A stretch of DNA of 57,751 bases from an uncultured Collinsella sp. (GCA_900550195.1 URRB01000016.1:1-57751), one strand, 5' to 3'; shown: positions 1 through 10,096, numbered from the stretch's first letter. Numbers and translations are program-made. The notes: generated from the sequence alone by a model not told the origin.

Positions 1-48
1 ATGCAGCAGGGGCTCTCAATGTTTTTATGTCCTGCTCATATCGTCTGT

Positions 49-81
49 GCCGGCAGAAAGGGACTGTCCCCAACTGCCGGG
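49..81. repeat. REP-like nested hairpin
   Basis: An 8-base arm (GCCGGCAG) pairs with CTGCCGGG around a central palindrome GGGACTGTCCC. Related GGGAC/GTCCC hairpins recur at 10110, 11141 and 11449, always in gaps between genes. This looks like a short dispersed intergenic repeat. The first 167 bases hold no other feature I can support. Confidence 0.5.
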
Positions 82-167
82 CGGAACCGTTTAGCGGTGC
101 CGCTGCCGCCTGGGCAGGCTGAGCTGGTATCCTTATGCGGTAATGTCTCGATTCGTTAGGATTGCAT

Positions 168-2971
168 GTGAGAGCTGCCACTGTCCTTCGTTCAGTTATA
201 TGTCGCACCCTGGCCGCCGCGCTTACCGCGCTCGCCGTACTGAGCGCCGTCGCGCCCGCCCCTGTCTTTGCCGCCGACTCCGATCAGCAGGTCAAAACGG
301 TCCGCGTCGGCTGGCTCGTCAACAACGAGGGCTTCCAGGACGCACCCCCGGCGAGCGTCTCTCGGGATGGGGTTACGAGTACCTCCAGACTCTGTCGTAC
401 TACACGCCCGGCTGGCGGTACGAATACGTCTCCGGCACCTTCACCGAACTTATGGACATGCTCGAGGCGGGCGAGATCGACCTCATGCCCAACATCTCCT
501 ACTCCGAGGAACGCGCCCAAAAGCTGCTCTTTTCCTCGAACCCCGAGGGCACCGAGCGCTACTTCATCTACGCCAAGCCCGATCGCGACGATCTGGCCAA
601 GGGTGACCCCCGAGCGCTCCAAGGCCTTACCATCGGCTGGAACCCCGGCGTTATGCAAACCTTCGTTGGCCAGCAGTGGCTCGCCAACGAAGGCATTACC
701 TGCACCTATAAAGAAATCGACACTGGCGGTGCCCTCTTTGACGCGCTCGCAAACAACGAGGTCGATGCCATCATCATGAACGACACGACCTCGTCGCCCA
801 GCGCCTCCCCCATGTTCTACATTGGTTCGAGCGACTACTTTTTTGCCGTCCCCAAAAGCCGCTCCGACCTGATGGACGACATCAATGCCGCCATGTCGGC
901 AATCGCCCGCGTCAACCCACGCTATATCGACGAAGTCAAATCTAACTACTCGGCCCAAAACAGCGGTTCATCATCGCTCAACGGCCCCGAACGTTCCTGG
1001 CTCAAAGCAAATGACAACACCATCACGCTCGGCTACATTACGGGCAAACTCCCCTACTGCAACGAAGACGAAGACGGCAAAATGGAAGGCTCGCTCGCAT
1101 CGCTTGCGACGACGCTGCACGATAAATTTGGCATTACGGTCAAAACCGTCCCCTTTGATAGCTACAAGATGATGTCAAAGGCCCTGTCAAAGGGAAGCAT
1201 AGACGTTGCGCTGCCGGTATACCGAGATTACTGGTTTGCCGAGCAAACAGGCGTTGCGCAGTCGGTATCGTTGGGGACCATATCCCTCACCGCCATCCAC
1301 ACCGGCAGCGACCTGAACAAAGACCTTCAGAACATCGCCTGTACCAAATCATCATTTGTCAACAAAAATGCACTTGAAAATCTGTTCCCCACAGCGACCG
1401 TGACCGAATACCAATCCGACAATGAAGTGTTCGACGCTCTCAGGAAGGGAACGGCGCGCTGCATCCTCGCTCCCAGTTCACGTGTAAAAACTATCGGCGA
1501 CCGTCATGATCTCAAGGACTACGAGACGGTCGAGCTCCCTGACACCTGTGAGCTCTCGTGCTGGATTTCGCGCGGAAAGCCCGAGCTGCTGGGAATCATC
1601 AACAAGGGCATCATCAATGCCGGAGAATCGCTCTCCGCAAGCAATTACTCCTCCACGTCGTACACGACCCAGGAATCAGACACGCTTCAATTCCTTTTTC
1701 GCAACCGCACCGCCATTGCCGCTACCCTCATCGGTATGTTATCGGTCGGCATCGTGCTGCTCATCTGGGCGCTCGCGCGCGCTCGAACCGAGCGCAAAAA
1801 AGCCGACGCTGCCAACGCCGCTAAGACGGCATTCCTCACGCGCATGAGCCACGACATCCGTACGCCGCTCAACGGTATCCTGGGCCTTATCGAGATCGAG
1901 GAATTGAAGGAAGGCGATATCAAGGTCGCCCGCAAGAGCCGTGCCAAGGCGCGCGTTGCCGCCAATCACCTGCTCTCGCTGATCAACGACATCCTCGAGA
2001 TGGGCAAAATCGAAGACCGCAAGCTAACACTGGAGCATGCGCCTTTTAACCTCAAAGAGCTCTGTTACGATACGCTGGTGCTGTGCAAGCTCCGCGCGTC
2101 CAGTAACGGCATCACAATGCAGGACAATAGTCTGCCGTACGCCACGGGGCCATACGTAATCGGCAGTCCCACCCATATCCGACAGGTCATGATCAACCTG
2201 TTAGACAACAGCATTAAGTACAACAAGCACGGCGGCTCCGTCACCTTTAGTTCACAGACCAAGCCACTCGATAACGGGCGCGCGCTCTTTTGCTTTAGCG
2301 TTTCGGATACCGGCATTGGCATGGCTCCCGAGTTTTTAAAGCATATCTATGAGCCGTTTGCCCAAGAAGGTGACGATGCGCGCAGCAAGTTCCAAGGAAC
2401 CGGCATGGGCATGCCAATCGTCAAGTCGCTTATTGAACTGATGGGCGGCACCATCGAAGTCACCAGCGAACTCCATGTGGGCACCACGTTCTACGTGGAA
2501 ATTCCGCTCGATATCGACAAGAACCCCCGGGCGCGGGCGAATACGGTTGAGAGTGCGCCCGACTGCTCGCTCGCCGACATGAACGTGCTGCTCGCCGAAG
2601 ACAACGAATTGAATGCCGAGATTGCCCAGACGCTGCTAGAATCCGAGGGCGTCGTGGTCACCCGCGCCGTCAACGGCAACGAAGTCGTCGATCTGTACCT
2701 GTCTCATCCCGCCGGCAGCTTCGATGCGATCCTGATGGACATTATGATGCCGGACATGGACGGTTACGAGGCAACCCGCGCGATTCGCCTGAGCGAGAAG
2801 GTCGATGCAGCCGATATCCCCATCATCGCGCTCACCGCCAATGCCTTTGCCGAGGACGCCAAGGCGGCACACGACGCCGGCATGAACGCCCATCTGTCCA
2901 AACCGCTCGACTTTAACAAGCTCAAAAACATACTCGCCCGCATCAAGAAAAACGGATCCGTTATGCTATAG
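168..2971 (+). CDS. BvgS-like hybrid sensor histidine kinase (frameshifted as read)
   Basis: A membrane hybrid kinase that should sense a small periplasmic ligand. The N terminus is a signal peptide ending near VFAAD. Two type-3 solute-binding (SBP_bac_3-like) domains follow, at about residues 40-270 and 290-500. A membrane helix (LIGMLSVGIVLLIWAL) leads to HisKA with the phospho-acceptor in MSHDIRTPLNG. HATPase_c has DNSIKYN, DTGIGM and GTGMGM, and a C-terminal receiver has the acceptor Asp in LMDIMMPDMDG. GTG at 168 follows AGGA by six bases. The N-terminal 59 codons and the rest lie in different frames: the C5 run at 345-349 needs one more C to give DAPPGERLSGWGYEY. This may be a sequencing error or a real inactivating or phase-variable indel. 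No DNA-binding output domain is present, so a partner is needed. Confidence 0.85.
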
Positions 2972-3013
2972 TTTGTGCTCAACCACCACGCACGACCAGA
3001 AAGGAAGCCAACG

Positions 3014-3493
3014 ATGTTTAGGCCCTTACGTCGAAAGAAACGCGCCATCACTGACGAGGAAGCGCGCGAACTGCTCGCCACCTGCAAGCGCGGCGTCTTT
3101 GCCGTCAACGGTGACAATGGCTACCCGTACGCCATTCCCGTCAACTACTTCTTTGACGCCGAGCACGACAAGATTTATTTCCATGGCGCCAAGGCTGGCC
3201 ACAAGGTCGACGCACTCAAGCGCGATGACAAGGTCTGCTTTACCGTTTACGGCAACGAGTGGTACCAGGACGGCGACTGGGCTCCCTACGTTATGAGTAC
3301 CGTGGTCTTTGGCCGCTGTCGCCTGGCGAACGACACTCCCGCGTTTATCGAGGACAAAGTCCGCCAGCTCGCCCTTAAGTACTACCCTTCTGCCGAAGAA
3401 GTCGAAGAGGAAATCGCCAAGGACATCAAGGGCGTCCAGCTCTACGAGATTTCGATTGAGCATCTTTGCGGCAAGCAGATTCAAGAAAAGTAA
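3014..3493 (+). CDS. pyridoxamine 5'-phosphate oxidase-family flavoprotein (NimA-like)
   Basis: A 159-residue protein of the split-barrel FMN-binding superfamily, which includes nitroimidazole reductase NimA and heme/flavin oxidoreductases. The typical opening is visible: an ITDEEARELLATCKRG helix, then GYPYAIPVNYFFD and KIYFHGAKAGHKVDAL, which builds the FMN phosphate pocket. VCFTVYG and STVVFGR strands follow. ATG at 3014 is preceded by AAGGAAG at good spacing. It lies 42 bases after the hybrid kinase on the same strand and could be read through from it. The substrate cannot be told from sequence. Confidence 0.85.
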   Translation: MFRPLRRKKRAITDEEARELLATCKRGVFAVNGDNGYPYAIPVNYFFDAEHDKIYFHGAKAGHKVDALKRDDKVCFTVYGNEWYQDGDWAPYVMSTVVFGRCRLANDTPAFIEDKVRQLALKYYPSAEEVEEEIAKDIKGVQLYEISIEHLCGKQIQEK

Positions 3494-3520
3494 GCCCCTC
3501 AGCAGGCCTCATCAATAACA

Positions 3521-3560
3521 ATATGGCCCAGTTCCAACCCACCTTGGAACCGGGCCATAT
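3521..3560. terminator. bidirectional terminator hairpin
   Basis: A 16-base inverted repeat (ATATGGCCCAGTTCCA with TGGAACCGGGCCATAT, one mismatch) with an 8-base loop. It sits exactly between two convergent genes, 3014-3493 and 3563-5755, so it can serve both. Confidence 0.8.
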
Positions 3561-3562
3561 GC

Positions 3563-5755
3563 TTATGAAGCGTCGGCGGCGATGTTCGCTAGCGCCTCGA
3601 CGAGCTCTTGCGAGCTCACAGGTTTGCTCAGGTGCGCGTTCATGCCCGCCTCACGCGAAAGCCTACGGTCGTCGGCAAAGGCGTTGGCACTCACGGCGAT
3701 AATCGGCGTGGTCGCGGCATCCTCGCGATCGAGTGCTCGAATCTGACGCGTGGCCTCAAGGCCATCGATGCCAGGCATCATGATGTCCATCAACACCACG
3801 TCGTACTCGTGCGGTGCGCTCGCGGTAAACATCTCGACGGCAGACTCACCATCCTTAGCATGCGTCACGATGGCACCGGCACGGCTGAGCGTAAACTGCG
3901 CGATCTCGGCATTCAGATCGTTATCCTCTACGAGCAAAACGCGCAAGCCCTGGAGCGCATCGCCGTCTCCCGCATCCGCGGGAACTGCCTGAGGAATCTC
4001 GGAGCGGTCGCACTTCTCGAACGGCAGGCGAATGGTAAACGTCGTCCCCTGCCCCAAGACACTCGTAAAGCTCATGGTTCCGCCCATAAGCTCGACCAGC
4101 TGTTTTGCGATAGGCGCGCCCAGGCCAGTTCCCGACGAAGCGCCTTCCACCTGCTGCTCCTCGCGGCAAAACGGCTCGTAGAGGTGCTTTTGGAACTCCT
4201 CGCTCATGCCAATACCGTTGTCGGCGATCGTGTATTCATAGACGGGGACGCCATCCGCTGGCTCCACCTCGCGGCACACCAGGCGAACATAGCCGCCCTG
4301 GCGGTTGTACTTGACGGCATTGCCGGCAATATTGAGCAACAAGCGCTTGAGGTGCGTCACGCTCACCCGTGCATAGGGATGATCAAGCGTCTGCTGGTCG
4401 CAGATAATTGTCACCAGACGCTCCTCGGCCTGGCGCTCCAGAATATCGCGCACTTCACAGTTGAGGGCCACCAAATTTATGGGCACGAGGTTCAGGTCGA
4501 CCTGCCCGCTCTCCAGGCGACTCATATCCAGGGCCTCGTTGGCAAGGTCGAGCAGCAGTCCCGATGCCGTCCAGATCTTTGAGCGGCACTCAGTCTGCTT
4601 TTGCAGATCGTCCGCATTGGCATCGCCAACCTCGACCATGCCGCGAATGCCGTTGATGGGCGTGCGCAGATCGTGGCTCATGCGACGCAAAAACTCCGTC
4701 TTTGCCGAGTTGGCAGACGAGGCCTCACACGCCGCCTTTGCCAGCTTGTCGCCATAGTCGCGCTCCTGCTGCAGCAAGTCCGTCAAACGTCGACGATCAG
4801 CGCGGCGACGCACCGTCACAACAACGGCTATAACACCGCCGTAGAGCACCAGCACGCCGGCGGCAACAGCCGCGGCGACCTCAAAGTAGCGCTGCGCCGA
4901 GGCATAGGTGTACACATAGAATTTGTGCGCTTTTCCAAATGTGCCCAAATACCACTCGCCGTCGGCGTTAACCAATCTAACCTTACCAGCCAGGCATCGA
5001 TCCTTAATACCGTCGACAATAAAGACATCCGTCGCAGGCAGATCGAACACGCCCAATACGGTGGGTTCAACGGCATTGGTCGCAACGACCTTGCCGTCGC
5101 TTTCGATCACGATATTGCCGCTATCGATGGTTTCATAGCCATCAAGCAAGCTCTGCAGTTTGAGTGTATTGCTTGCAACCGCTTTCGCGCTCTGATGCCT
5201 TACCGCGATAACGATGCCCTCGCCATCCTGCCGAGTCACGCAGCCAATGTCTGCGACCGAATCATCCGCAAGCGTGATGCGGGCAGTATAGGACTTAAGC
5301 GGATGAGTTGCCACCTCAAGCACGGGTGATTCTTTGAGATACGTAGCGAGCGACCCGTAGTCCACATCGCCCGTCGAGGACTCGGACACCAAATTGCCCG
5401 ATGCGTCCGTCACGATCAGCGCGCTCAGGTTGAACTGGTCGGCGTATTGCTCCAGCATGGCGTTATCCACTGAACCGTCGCGCTCCATATCGCGGGCAGT
5501 CTCTCCGGCGATCTCCATAACGCGAATCAGGTTTTTGGTCGTATAGGCGCTGTTGAATGCATCGTAGGAAAGGCTCTGCGTCGCCACGTAATCGACAACG
5601 TCGGCAAAGCGCTGCTCGACTTGGGCCGTCGTGTAATCGTAGCTCATCATGCCGGCAACAACCGAGAGCGCTATCCCCAGCAGAGCGACAAGGAGCCATG
5701 CCCCTGCCGAACGATTGCCCCGCTCCTGAGCAGCGTGGTCGGGCGCATCGATCAT
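3563..5755 (-). CDS. hybrid sensor histidine kinase with receiver domain
   Basis: A 730-residue membrane kinase. Helix 1 (about residues 18-42) and helix 2 (about 290-315) flank a 240-residue extracytoplasmic region that I take to be Cache-like. HisKA contains MSHDLRTPINGIRG, HATPase_c has GNAVKYN, DNGIGM and GTGLG, and the receiver has its acceptor Asp in VLMDIMMPGIDG. Its kinase and receiver modules are close relatives of those in the gene at 168, and the two genes converge. The start overlaps the stop of the upstream lipoprotein gene by four bases (ATGA), so translation is probably coupled. The pair is plausibly a binding protein that presents ligand to this sensor. No output domain is fused. 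Confidence 0.88.
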   Translation of the reverse strand: MIDAPDHAAQERGNRSAGAWLLVALLGIALSVVAGMMSYDYTTAQVEQRFADVVDYVATQSLSYDAFNSAYTTKNLIRVMEIAGETARDMERDGSVDNAMLEQYADQFNLSALIVTDASGNLVSESSTGDVDYGSLATYLKESPVLEVATHPLKSYTARITLADDSVADIGCVTRQDGEGIVIAVRHQSAKAVASNTLKLQSLLDGYETIDSGNIVIESDGKVVATNAVEPTVLGVFDLPATDVFIVDGIKDRCLAGKVRLVNADGEWYLGTFGKAHKFYVYTYASAQRYFEVAAAVAAGVLVLYGGVIAVVVTVRRRADRRRLTDLLQQERDYGDKLAKAACEASSANSAKTEFLRRMSHDLRTPINGIRGMVEVGDANADDLQKQTECRSKIWTASGLLLDLANEALDMSRLESGQVDLNLVPINLVALNCEVRDILERQAEERLVTIICDQQTLDHPYARVSVTHLKRLLLNIAGNAVKYNRQGGYVRLVCREVEPADGVPVYEYTIADNGIGMSEEFQKHLYEPFCREEQQVEGASSGTGLGAPIAKQLVELMGGTMSFTSVLGQGTTFTIRLPFEKCDRSEIPQAVPADAGDGDALQGLRVLLVEDNDLNAEIAQFTLSRAGAIVTHAKDGESAVEMFTASAPHEYDVVLMDIMMPGIDGLEATRQIRALDREDAATTPIIAVSANAFADDRRLSREAGMNAHLSKPVSSQELVEALANIAADAS

Positions 5756-6621
5756 GACAGGCCCTCCATATTCAAAAATGGCGAAGGGTCATCGAAGTAC
5801 TTTGACACCAGGCGTTCCATGGTGCCATCGGCAAGCATTTCTTGGTAGGCATGAGTGAGCTTGACGTCGATGCCACGCGTATCGTTGATATCGAAAGCGG
5901 TGCCCAAACCGACCTCTAGCAGCGGCTCATCCAAAATGCGACATGCCACACCATAGTCTTTTTCGTAGGTGAGGAACGAGGACTCATGCGCGGCGATAGC
6001 GTCGACCAGGCCCTCGACGAGCGCCGGGTTCAGGTATGAACCGTCCGAAAAGCTGTAGAGTTCCTTGATCTGCGGAACGTTTTCATTTATGCGATTGAGC
6101 AAAATGTCCTCGGGCTTGGTGGTGGACTGAACCGCCACGATCTTATCCTCAAGATCGGCAAGCGTGTAGATATCGCTCTGGGGATCGACCGCGACCACCT
6201 GGCGGCTCGCAAGGTACGGGCCGGCCCAACGATATTCGTTTTCGCGACCCGTCATACTAAAGCTGCCCATGACACAATCGAGTTCGCCGCTCGCCAGCAG
6301 CTCCTTCTTCTTTTCCCAGTCGATCAGCTGGTATTTTGGCTTGTAACCAATGCGAGTCAAAGCCTCGGTCAATATCTCGACATCCAGGCCAACGATATCG
6401 CCGTACTCGTCGGTATACACAAACGGTGGATAGAGGTCGCTGCCGACGTTGAGCGTCTTAAGGTTGTCGTCTTTGGCCTGCGAGGCATCCAGGCCTTCTA
6501 ATGCAGACGTCGAGGCTCTGCCATTCGACCCGGAACAGCCGGCTATCGCTACGACAAAGGCGCACGCTACCGCAAGCGCAACAAACAACGAAATGGCAAC
6601 CGAGCGACGGGACCTTTTCAT
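5752..6621 (-). CDS. solute-binding lipoprotein, amino-acid type (SBP_bac_3)
   Basis: A 289-residue periplasmic-type binding protein anchored as a lipoprotein. The signal peptide MKRSRRSVAISLFV... ends at a lipobox with Cys in IAGCSGS. The body has the family pattern: LNVGSDLYPPFVYTDEYGDIVGLDVEIL, then IGYKPKYQLIDW, then GELDCVMGSFSMTGRE, with hinge elements later. ATG at 6621 was chosen over an upstream in-frame ATG at 6765 because it starts a proper signal peptide and follows GGAG. No ABC permease or ATPase is adjacent. Overlap with a hybrid kinase gene suggests a signalling rather than an uptake role. Confidence 0.87.
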   Translation of the reverse strand: MKRSRRSVAISLFVALAVACAFVVAIAGCSGSNGRASTSALEGLDASQAKDDNLKTLNVGSDLYPPFVYTDEYGDIVGLDVEILTEALTRIGYKPKYQLIDWEKKKELLASGELDCVMGSFSMTGRENEYRWAGPYLASRQVVAVDPQSDIYTLADLEDKIVAVQSTTKPEDILLNRINENVPQIKELYSFSDGSYLNPALVEGLVDAIAAHESSFLTYEKDYGVACRILDEPLLEVGLGTAFDINDTRGIDVKLTHAYQEMLADGTMERLVSKYFDDPSPFLNMEGLS

Positions 6622-6716
6622 CGAGCTCCATACGATCCTGTTTACAGACTGAAATGGTAAAAAATAATAGCAAACAAAACCACACGAGTGCCCAATGGCT
6701 ACAGACGTTTTACCAT

Positions 6717-6751
6717 GTGGGGCCTTCCAGCCGACTTGGCAGAAGGCCCCG
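6717..6751 (-). terminator. terminator hairpin after malY-like gene
   Basis: TGGGGCCTTC and GAAGGCCCCG form a strong stem around a 14-base loop, just past the stop of the gene at 6766-7980. Confidence 0.6.
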
Positions 6752-6765
6752 CATGCAGCGCTCAC

Positions 6766-7980
6766 TTACCGTGCATTAAAAACGTAGCGGTCCAGGCGGT
6801 CGCACGCTTCCTTTACGCGCGAAAGCGGCAGCGCCAGATTCACGCGAATGTGGCAGGGCCCGTGGAACGGGCGGCCGTCCTGATATCCCACGCCCACGCG
6901 CGCCCCCTCGTCGAGCAGCCACTGAATATCGCGGCCATGCTCGCGACACCACTCGGTGCAGTCCAGAAACACCATGTACGTGCCCTGCGGACGCGAATAG
7001 GACACGCCCTCAAAATGCCCGTCCACGTAATCGCAGAAGTACTCGATATTGCCGGCAAGCACCTGGTTGAGCTCGTCCACCCACTCGTAGCCCTGCGGCT
7101 GGTAGGCACCGATAAGCGCATGCATGGAGAGGACATTCATCTCGTTGTAGTGGGTCTTGTTGGACACGGCGCAGATGCGGTCACGCAGCGTCTCGTTGTA
7201 GACAATGTGGTAGCTGCCGACAAGGCCCGCCAGGTTAAACGTCTTGCTCGGCGCATAGAGGGCAACCGTGCGCATGCGGGCATCCTCGCTCACCGACTGC
7301 GTCGGGATGTGCTTGTGCCCCGGCAGGATGATATCGGACCAAATCTCGTCCGAAATCACCACGCAATCGTGCTGGCGATAGATGTCCATGGCGCGCTCGA
7401 TTTCGTCGCGCTCCCATACGCGGCCGCAGGGATTGTGCGGCGAGCAGAACACCGCGGCATGGATGTGGTTTTGGGCGAGTTTGCACTCCATGTCCTCAAA
7501 GTCCATGCGCCACACGCCCTGATCGTCGAGCTTAAGCGGGCTATGGACAATACGATAGCCCGCGGCCTCAATGGACTTGGTAAAGCCGATGTAGGTGGGG
7601 CTGTGGACCAGCACCGCATCGCCCGGCTGGACATACGCGCGCAGCGTCGACACGACACCGCCCAGCACGCCGTTTTCGTAACCGATATGTTCAGGGCGCA
7701 GGCCCTCGACGCCATTGCGGCGGCTCTGCCATTCGATGATGCGGTCGAAATACTCGGAGCGCGGATTGAAATAGCCAAACATGGGGTGCTGGGCGCGCTG
7801 AATGATGTGTTCCTGGACCGTGGGCACCGTGGCAAAGTTCATGTCGGCCACCCACATGGGAATGCGGTCGAAGCCCTCGTCGGGTGCGTTCGGGGCCATA
7901 CCGGGGATCTCACCCCAAGAGTCAACGGCGATGGCGTCCATGCCGTGGCGGTCGATGATTGAAGTGAAGTCGTATTTCAT
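6766..7980 (-). CDS. MalY/PatB-family PLP aminotransferase/cystathionine beta-lyase
   Basis: A 404-residue fold-type I PLP enzyme of the PatB/MalY branch. It probably cleaves C-S bonds in cystathionine or cysteine conjugates. The family opening DRIPMWVADMNFAT is present, along with HSPTYIGF, FCSPHNPCGRVW (the NPxGR substrate-loop signature) and VISDEIWSDI (Asp to the pyridine nitrogen). The PLP lysine is in APSKTFNLAG. The C-terminal part has IRVNLALP. ATG at 7980 follows GGGAG. An in-frame upstream extension has no family similarity. It stands alone with its own terminator. Confidence 0.9.
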   Translation of the reverse strand: MKYDFTSIIDRHGMDAIAVDSWGEIPGMAPNAPDEGFDRIPMWVADMNFATVPTVQEHIIQRAQHPMFGYFNPRSEYFDRIIEWQSRRNGVEGLRPEHIGYENGVLGGVVSTLRAYVQPGDAVLVHSPTYIGFTKSIEAAGYRIVHSPLKLDDQGVWRMDFEDMECKLAQNHIHAAVFCSPHNPCGRVWERDEIERAMDIYRQHDCVVISDEIWSDIILPGHKHIPTQSVSEDARMRTVALYAPSKTFNLAGLVGSYHIVYNETLRDRICAVSNKTHYNEMNVLSMHALIGAYQPQGYEWVDELNQVLAGNIEYFCDYVDGHFEGVSYSRPQGTYMVFLDCTEWCREHGRDIQWLLDEGARVGVGYQDGRPFHGPCHIRVNLALPLSRVKEACDRLDRYVFNAR

Positions 7981-8092
7981 GCTGGACTCCCGTGCAAAGT
8001 TGATTGTTTTGGTAGGCGTTATTGTCCACCAGCGTGGGCGGTTTTGGCGCGGGGTTTGGCGCTTAATTTGACGGGTGCGGACGAATGGCTGG

Positions 8093-8839
8093 TTAGTCTT
8101 GCGCGTCGTTGACGGCAACTACGGTTAGCTGGGTTTCATCGACCGTAAACGATATGTCGAGCCCGGCGTAAGCCAGATGATAGACGCGGTGTGGCTCGTG
8201 CTTGCTGCCCGCGCGGCGCGGGTCTTGGCGAAGGACCTCGACCAAGCCGAGGAGCTTTGCGGGCGGGACCATATCCTGCAGTGCTTGCGGAAACTCAACA
8301 TCGAGCTCTTGCCACGAAGCATCCTCGATCCAGCCTCCGGTCGCATCCGGGTGGCAGTCCGCAAACGGAATGTAGGGCTTGATGTCGTAGATGGGCGTAC
8401 CGTCGCGCAGGTCGGCCCCCAACACATGGATGATGGGGCCATCGTCGGTGAGCTCGACACGATCAAGCTTGACGCAGGTGAGCCCGATGGGATTAGGGCG
8501 AAACGGACTGCGCGTGGCAAACACTCCCACACGTTCGGCTCCGCCCAGACGCGGCGGGCGCACGGTTTTCGACCATTTTGCGTTGGTGCCGGACCTGTCC
8601 TGCGTTTTAGCGTCGACGGCAATATCCTTAGCCGTGCCGCCGGGCGTTCCGTTTTCGAAGCGCCACAGCAGCCACAGGTGAGAGAAGGAGTCCAGGCCCT
8701 CAACCGCTGCATTGGAGGCAAATTCCGGCTCAAAAACGATGTGCCCCTGCAGATGGGGCGCCAAAAAGCTGTTGCGCGGAATGCCGAACTTCTGCGGCAG
8801 GTCGGTATGTATGCGTGCGATAGGTTCCATGCCGGTCAT
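8093..8839 (-). CDS. trmO: tRNA (adenine(37)-N6)-methyltransferase TrmO-like
   Basis: A 248-residue protein of the TrmO/YaeB/VirR SAM-binding beta-barrel family. In characterised members it N6-methylates t6A37 of ANN-decoding tRNAs. Family motifs include IARIHTDLPQKFGIPRN at the N terminus, LDSFSHLWLLWRF, VGVFATRSPFRPNPIGLT, the nearly invariant SAM-site segment, and GTPIYDIKPYIPFAD. Two near starts exist (8839 and 8830), neither with a clear ribosome site. The longer open frame upstream has no family similarity. Confidence 0.9.
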   Translation of the reverse strand: MTGMEPIARIHTDLPQKFGIPRNSFLAPHLQGHIVFEPEFASNAAVEGLDSFSHLWLLWRFENGTPGGTAKDIAVDAKTQDRSGTNAKWSKTVRPPRLGGAERVGVFATRSPFRPNPIGLTCVKLDRVELTDDGPIIHVLGADLRDGTPIYDIKPYIPFADCHPDATGGWIEDASWQELDVEFPQALQDMVPPAKLLGLVEVLRQDPRRAGSKHEPHRVYHLAYAGLDISFTVDETQLTVVAVNDAQD

Positions 8840-8971
8840 TGTACGGCATGGAGGCGTGGGGCGTTGCGCGCAATTCTTCGCCGCGGTCCCCCGTCGTGCA
8901 ACCAACGGTTGCTTGGAAGGGCGCCTGCCGCCGCGTATGCTTAAGCCATCAACCAGCAGAAAGGAGCCGCT

Positions 8972-9799
8972 ATGGCCTTTGCAGAAAAGCTCATTGCTGT
9001 CCGTCGCGCCCATCACCTTACCCAAGAGCAGCTTGCCGCTAAGCTCTTCGTCACACGCCAGGCCATCAGCCGGTGGGAGCGCGGCGAGGTCACACCGGGC
9101 ATCGACATGATGAAGCTCATCGCCGCCGTAACCGGAGAACCGCTGTCCCACCTGCTCGAAATGCCTGAGCACTATTGCCAGAGCTGCGGCATGATACTCA
9201 CGCCCGACGACTGCGGCACCGATGCCACGGGCACCGCGACCGATCATTACTGCAAGTGGTGCTACGACCACGGCAAGTACACCTATGACACCACCATGGA
9301 GGCAATGATTGAGGATTGTGCCCCGCGCCTGGCACAAAACACCGGCATGTCGCTCGACGAAGCCGTCTCGCTCATGGGCGCCGTCCTGCCGCAACTGGAG
9401 CGCTGGCGCACCGTGCAGGAAAACGAGGCGCGCTACGGTGCCGAGGCGCGGGCGCGCTACGGCGATGAGGCTATCGATGCAGCAAACGAAGCGTTGCTGG
9501 ACATGGACCCCGAGACATGGAACGACATGAAGGAACTTGAACGCGCTATTCTGGGCCAGCTCTCAATTGCCATGGGCATTGGCGACCCAGAGAGCAACGA
9601 GGCTCGTAAGCTTGTCGCGATGCATCGTCGCTGGATTGCTCTCAACTGGGGATGCGAGCCCCAAGACGAGGCGTACCTGGGCCTCGCCCACGGTTATCTT
9701 GCCGACCAGCGCTTTGTTGACTACTACGACAAGCCCTGCGCCACCGGAGCCACGGCGTTTCTGGTCCAGGCCATCGAGTCTTCGTTGACGCGCGCATAG
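8972..9799 (+). CDS. XRE regulator fused to zinc ribbon and TipAS domain
   Basis: A 275-residue three-part regulator. Residues 1-60 are an XRE helix-turn-helix (LTQEQLAAKLFVTRQAISRW). Residues 66-100 are a zinc ribbon of the YCQSCGM...YCKWCY type, with Cys 69, 72, 94 and 97 as likely ligands. Residues 150-275 resemble TipAS, the drug-binding part of Streptomyces TipA (ARKLVAMHRRWIALNWG, EAYLGLAHGYLADQRFVDYYD). In TipA that domain is joined to a MerR head; here the head is XRE. It probably senses a small molecule or peptide antibiotic. ATG at 8972 follows AAAGGAG. Confidence 0.85.
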   Translation: MAFAEKLIAVRRAHHLTQEQLAAKLFVTRQAISRWERGEVTPGIDMMKLIAAVTGEPLSHLLEMPEHYCQSCGMILTPDDCGTDATGTATDHYCKWCYDHGKYTYDTTMEAMIEDCAPRLAQNTGMSLDEAVSLMGAVLPQLERWRTVQENEARYGAEARARYGDEAIDAANEALLDMDPETWNDMKELERAILGQLSIAMGIGDPESNEARKLVAMHRRWIALNWGCEPQDEAYLGLAHGYLADQRFVDYYDKPCATGATAFLVQAIESSLTRA

Positions 9800-9850
9800 A
9801 CCGCGGCGGCTTTGGGTATTTCAATCAAAACCTCAACCGATTGGAGACCT

Positions 9851-10096
9851 ATGGCTACTAATCACGAGCTCGCGCTGTACGTTATGGCCGGCTGCCCGTA
9901 TTGCATAAAGGTCAAGCGATTCCTTGCCGATAACGGTGTGACCATCCCCGAGCGCAATATCTCGATCGACGGCGATGCTGAGCAGGCACTCATCGCCGTC
10001 GGCGGAAAACGCCAGGTTCCCTGCTTGTTCATCGACGGCAAGCCGCTCTACGAGTCAAGCGACATCATCGCATGGGTGCAGGAAAACCTGCTCTAG
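9851..10096 (+). CDS. glutaredoxin
   Basis: An 81-residue dithiol glutaredoxin with active site GCPYC near residues 14-18, a cis-Pro loop (RQVPCLFIDG) and a final YESSDIIAWVQ helix. ATG at 9851 follows TTGGAG. It lies 51 bases after the TipAS regulator on the same strand and may be cotranscribed. It could act with mycothiol, thioredoxin reductase or another low-molecular thiol, which the sequence does not decide. Confidence 0.88.
   Translation: MATNHELALYVMAGCPYCIKVKRFLADNGVTIPERNISIDGDAEQALIAVGGKRQVPCLFIDGKPLYESSDIIAWVQENLL

Noticed and set aside
6688..7962. 424-codon plus-strand frame
   Set aside because: It is antisense to the MalY/PatB gene, which has all its catalytic motifs.
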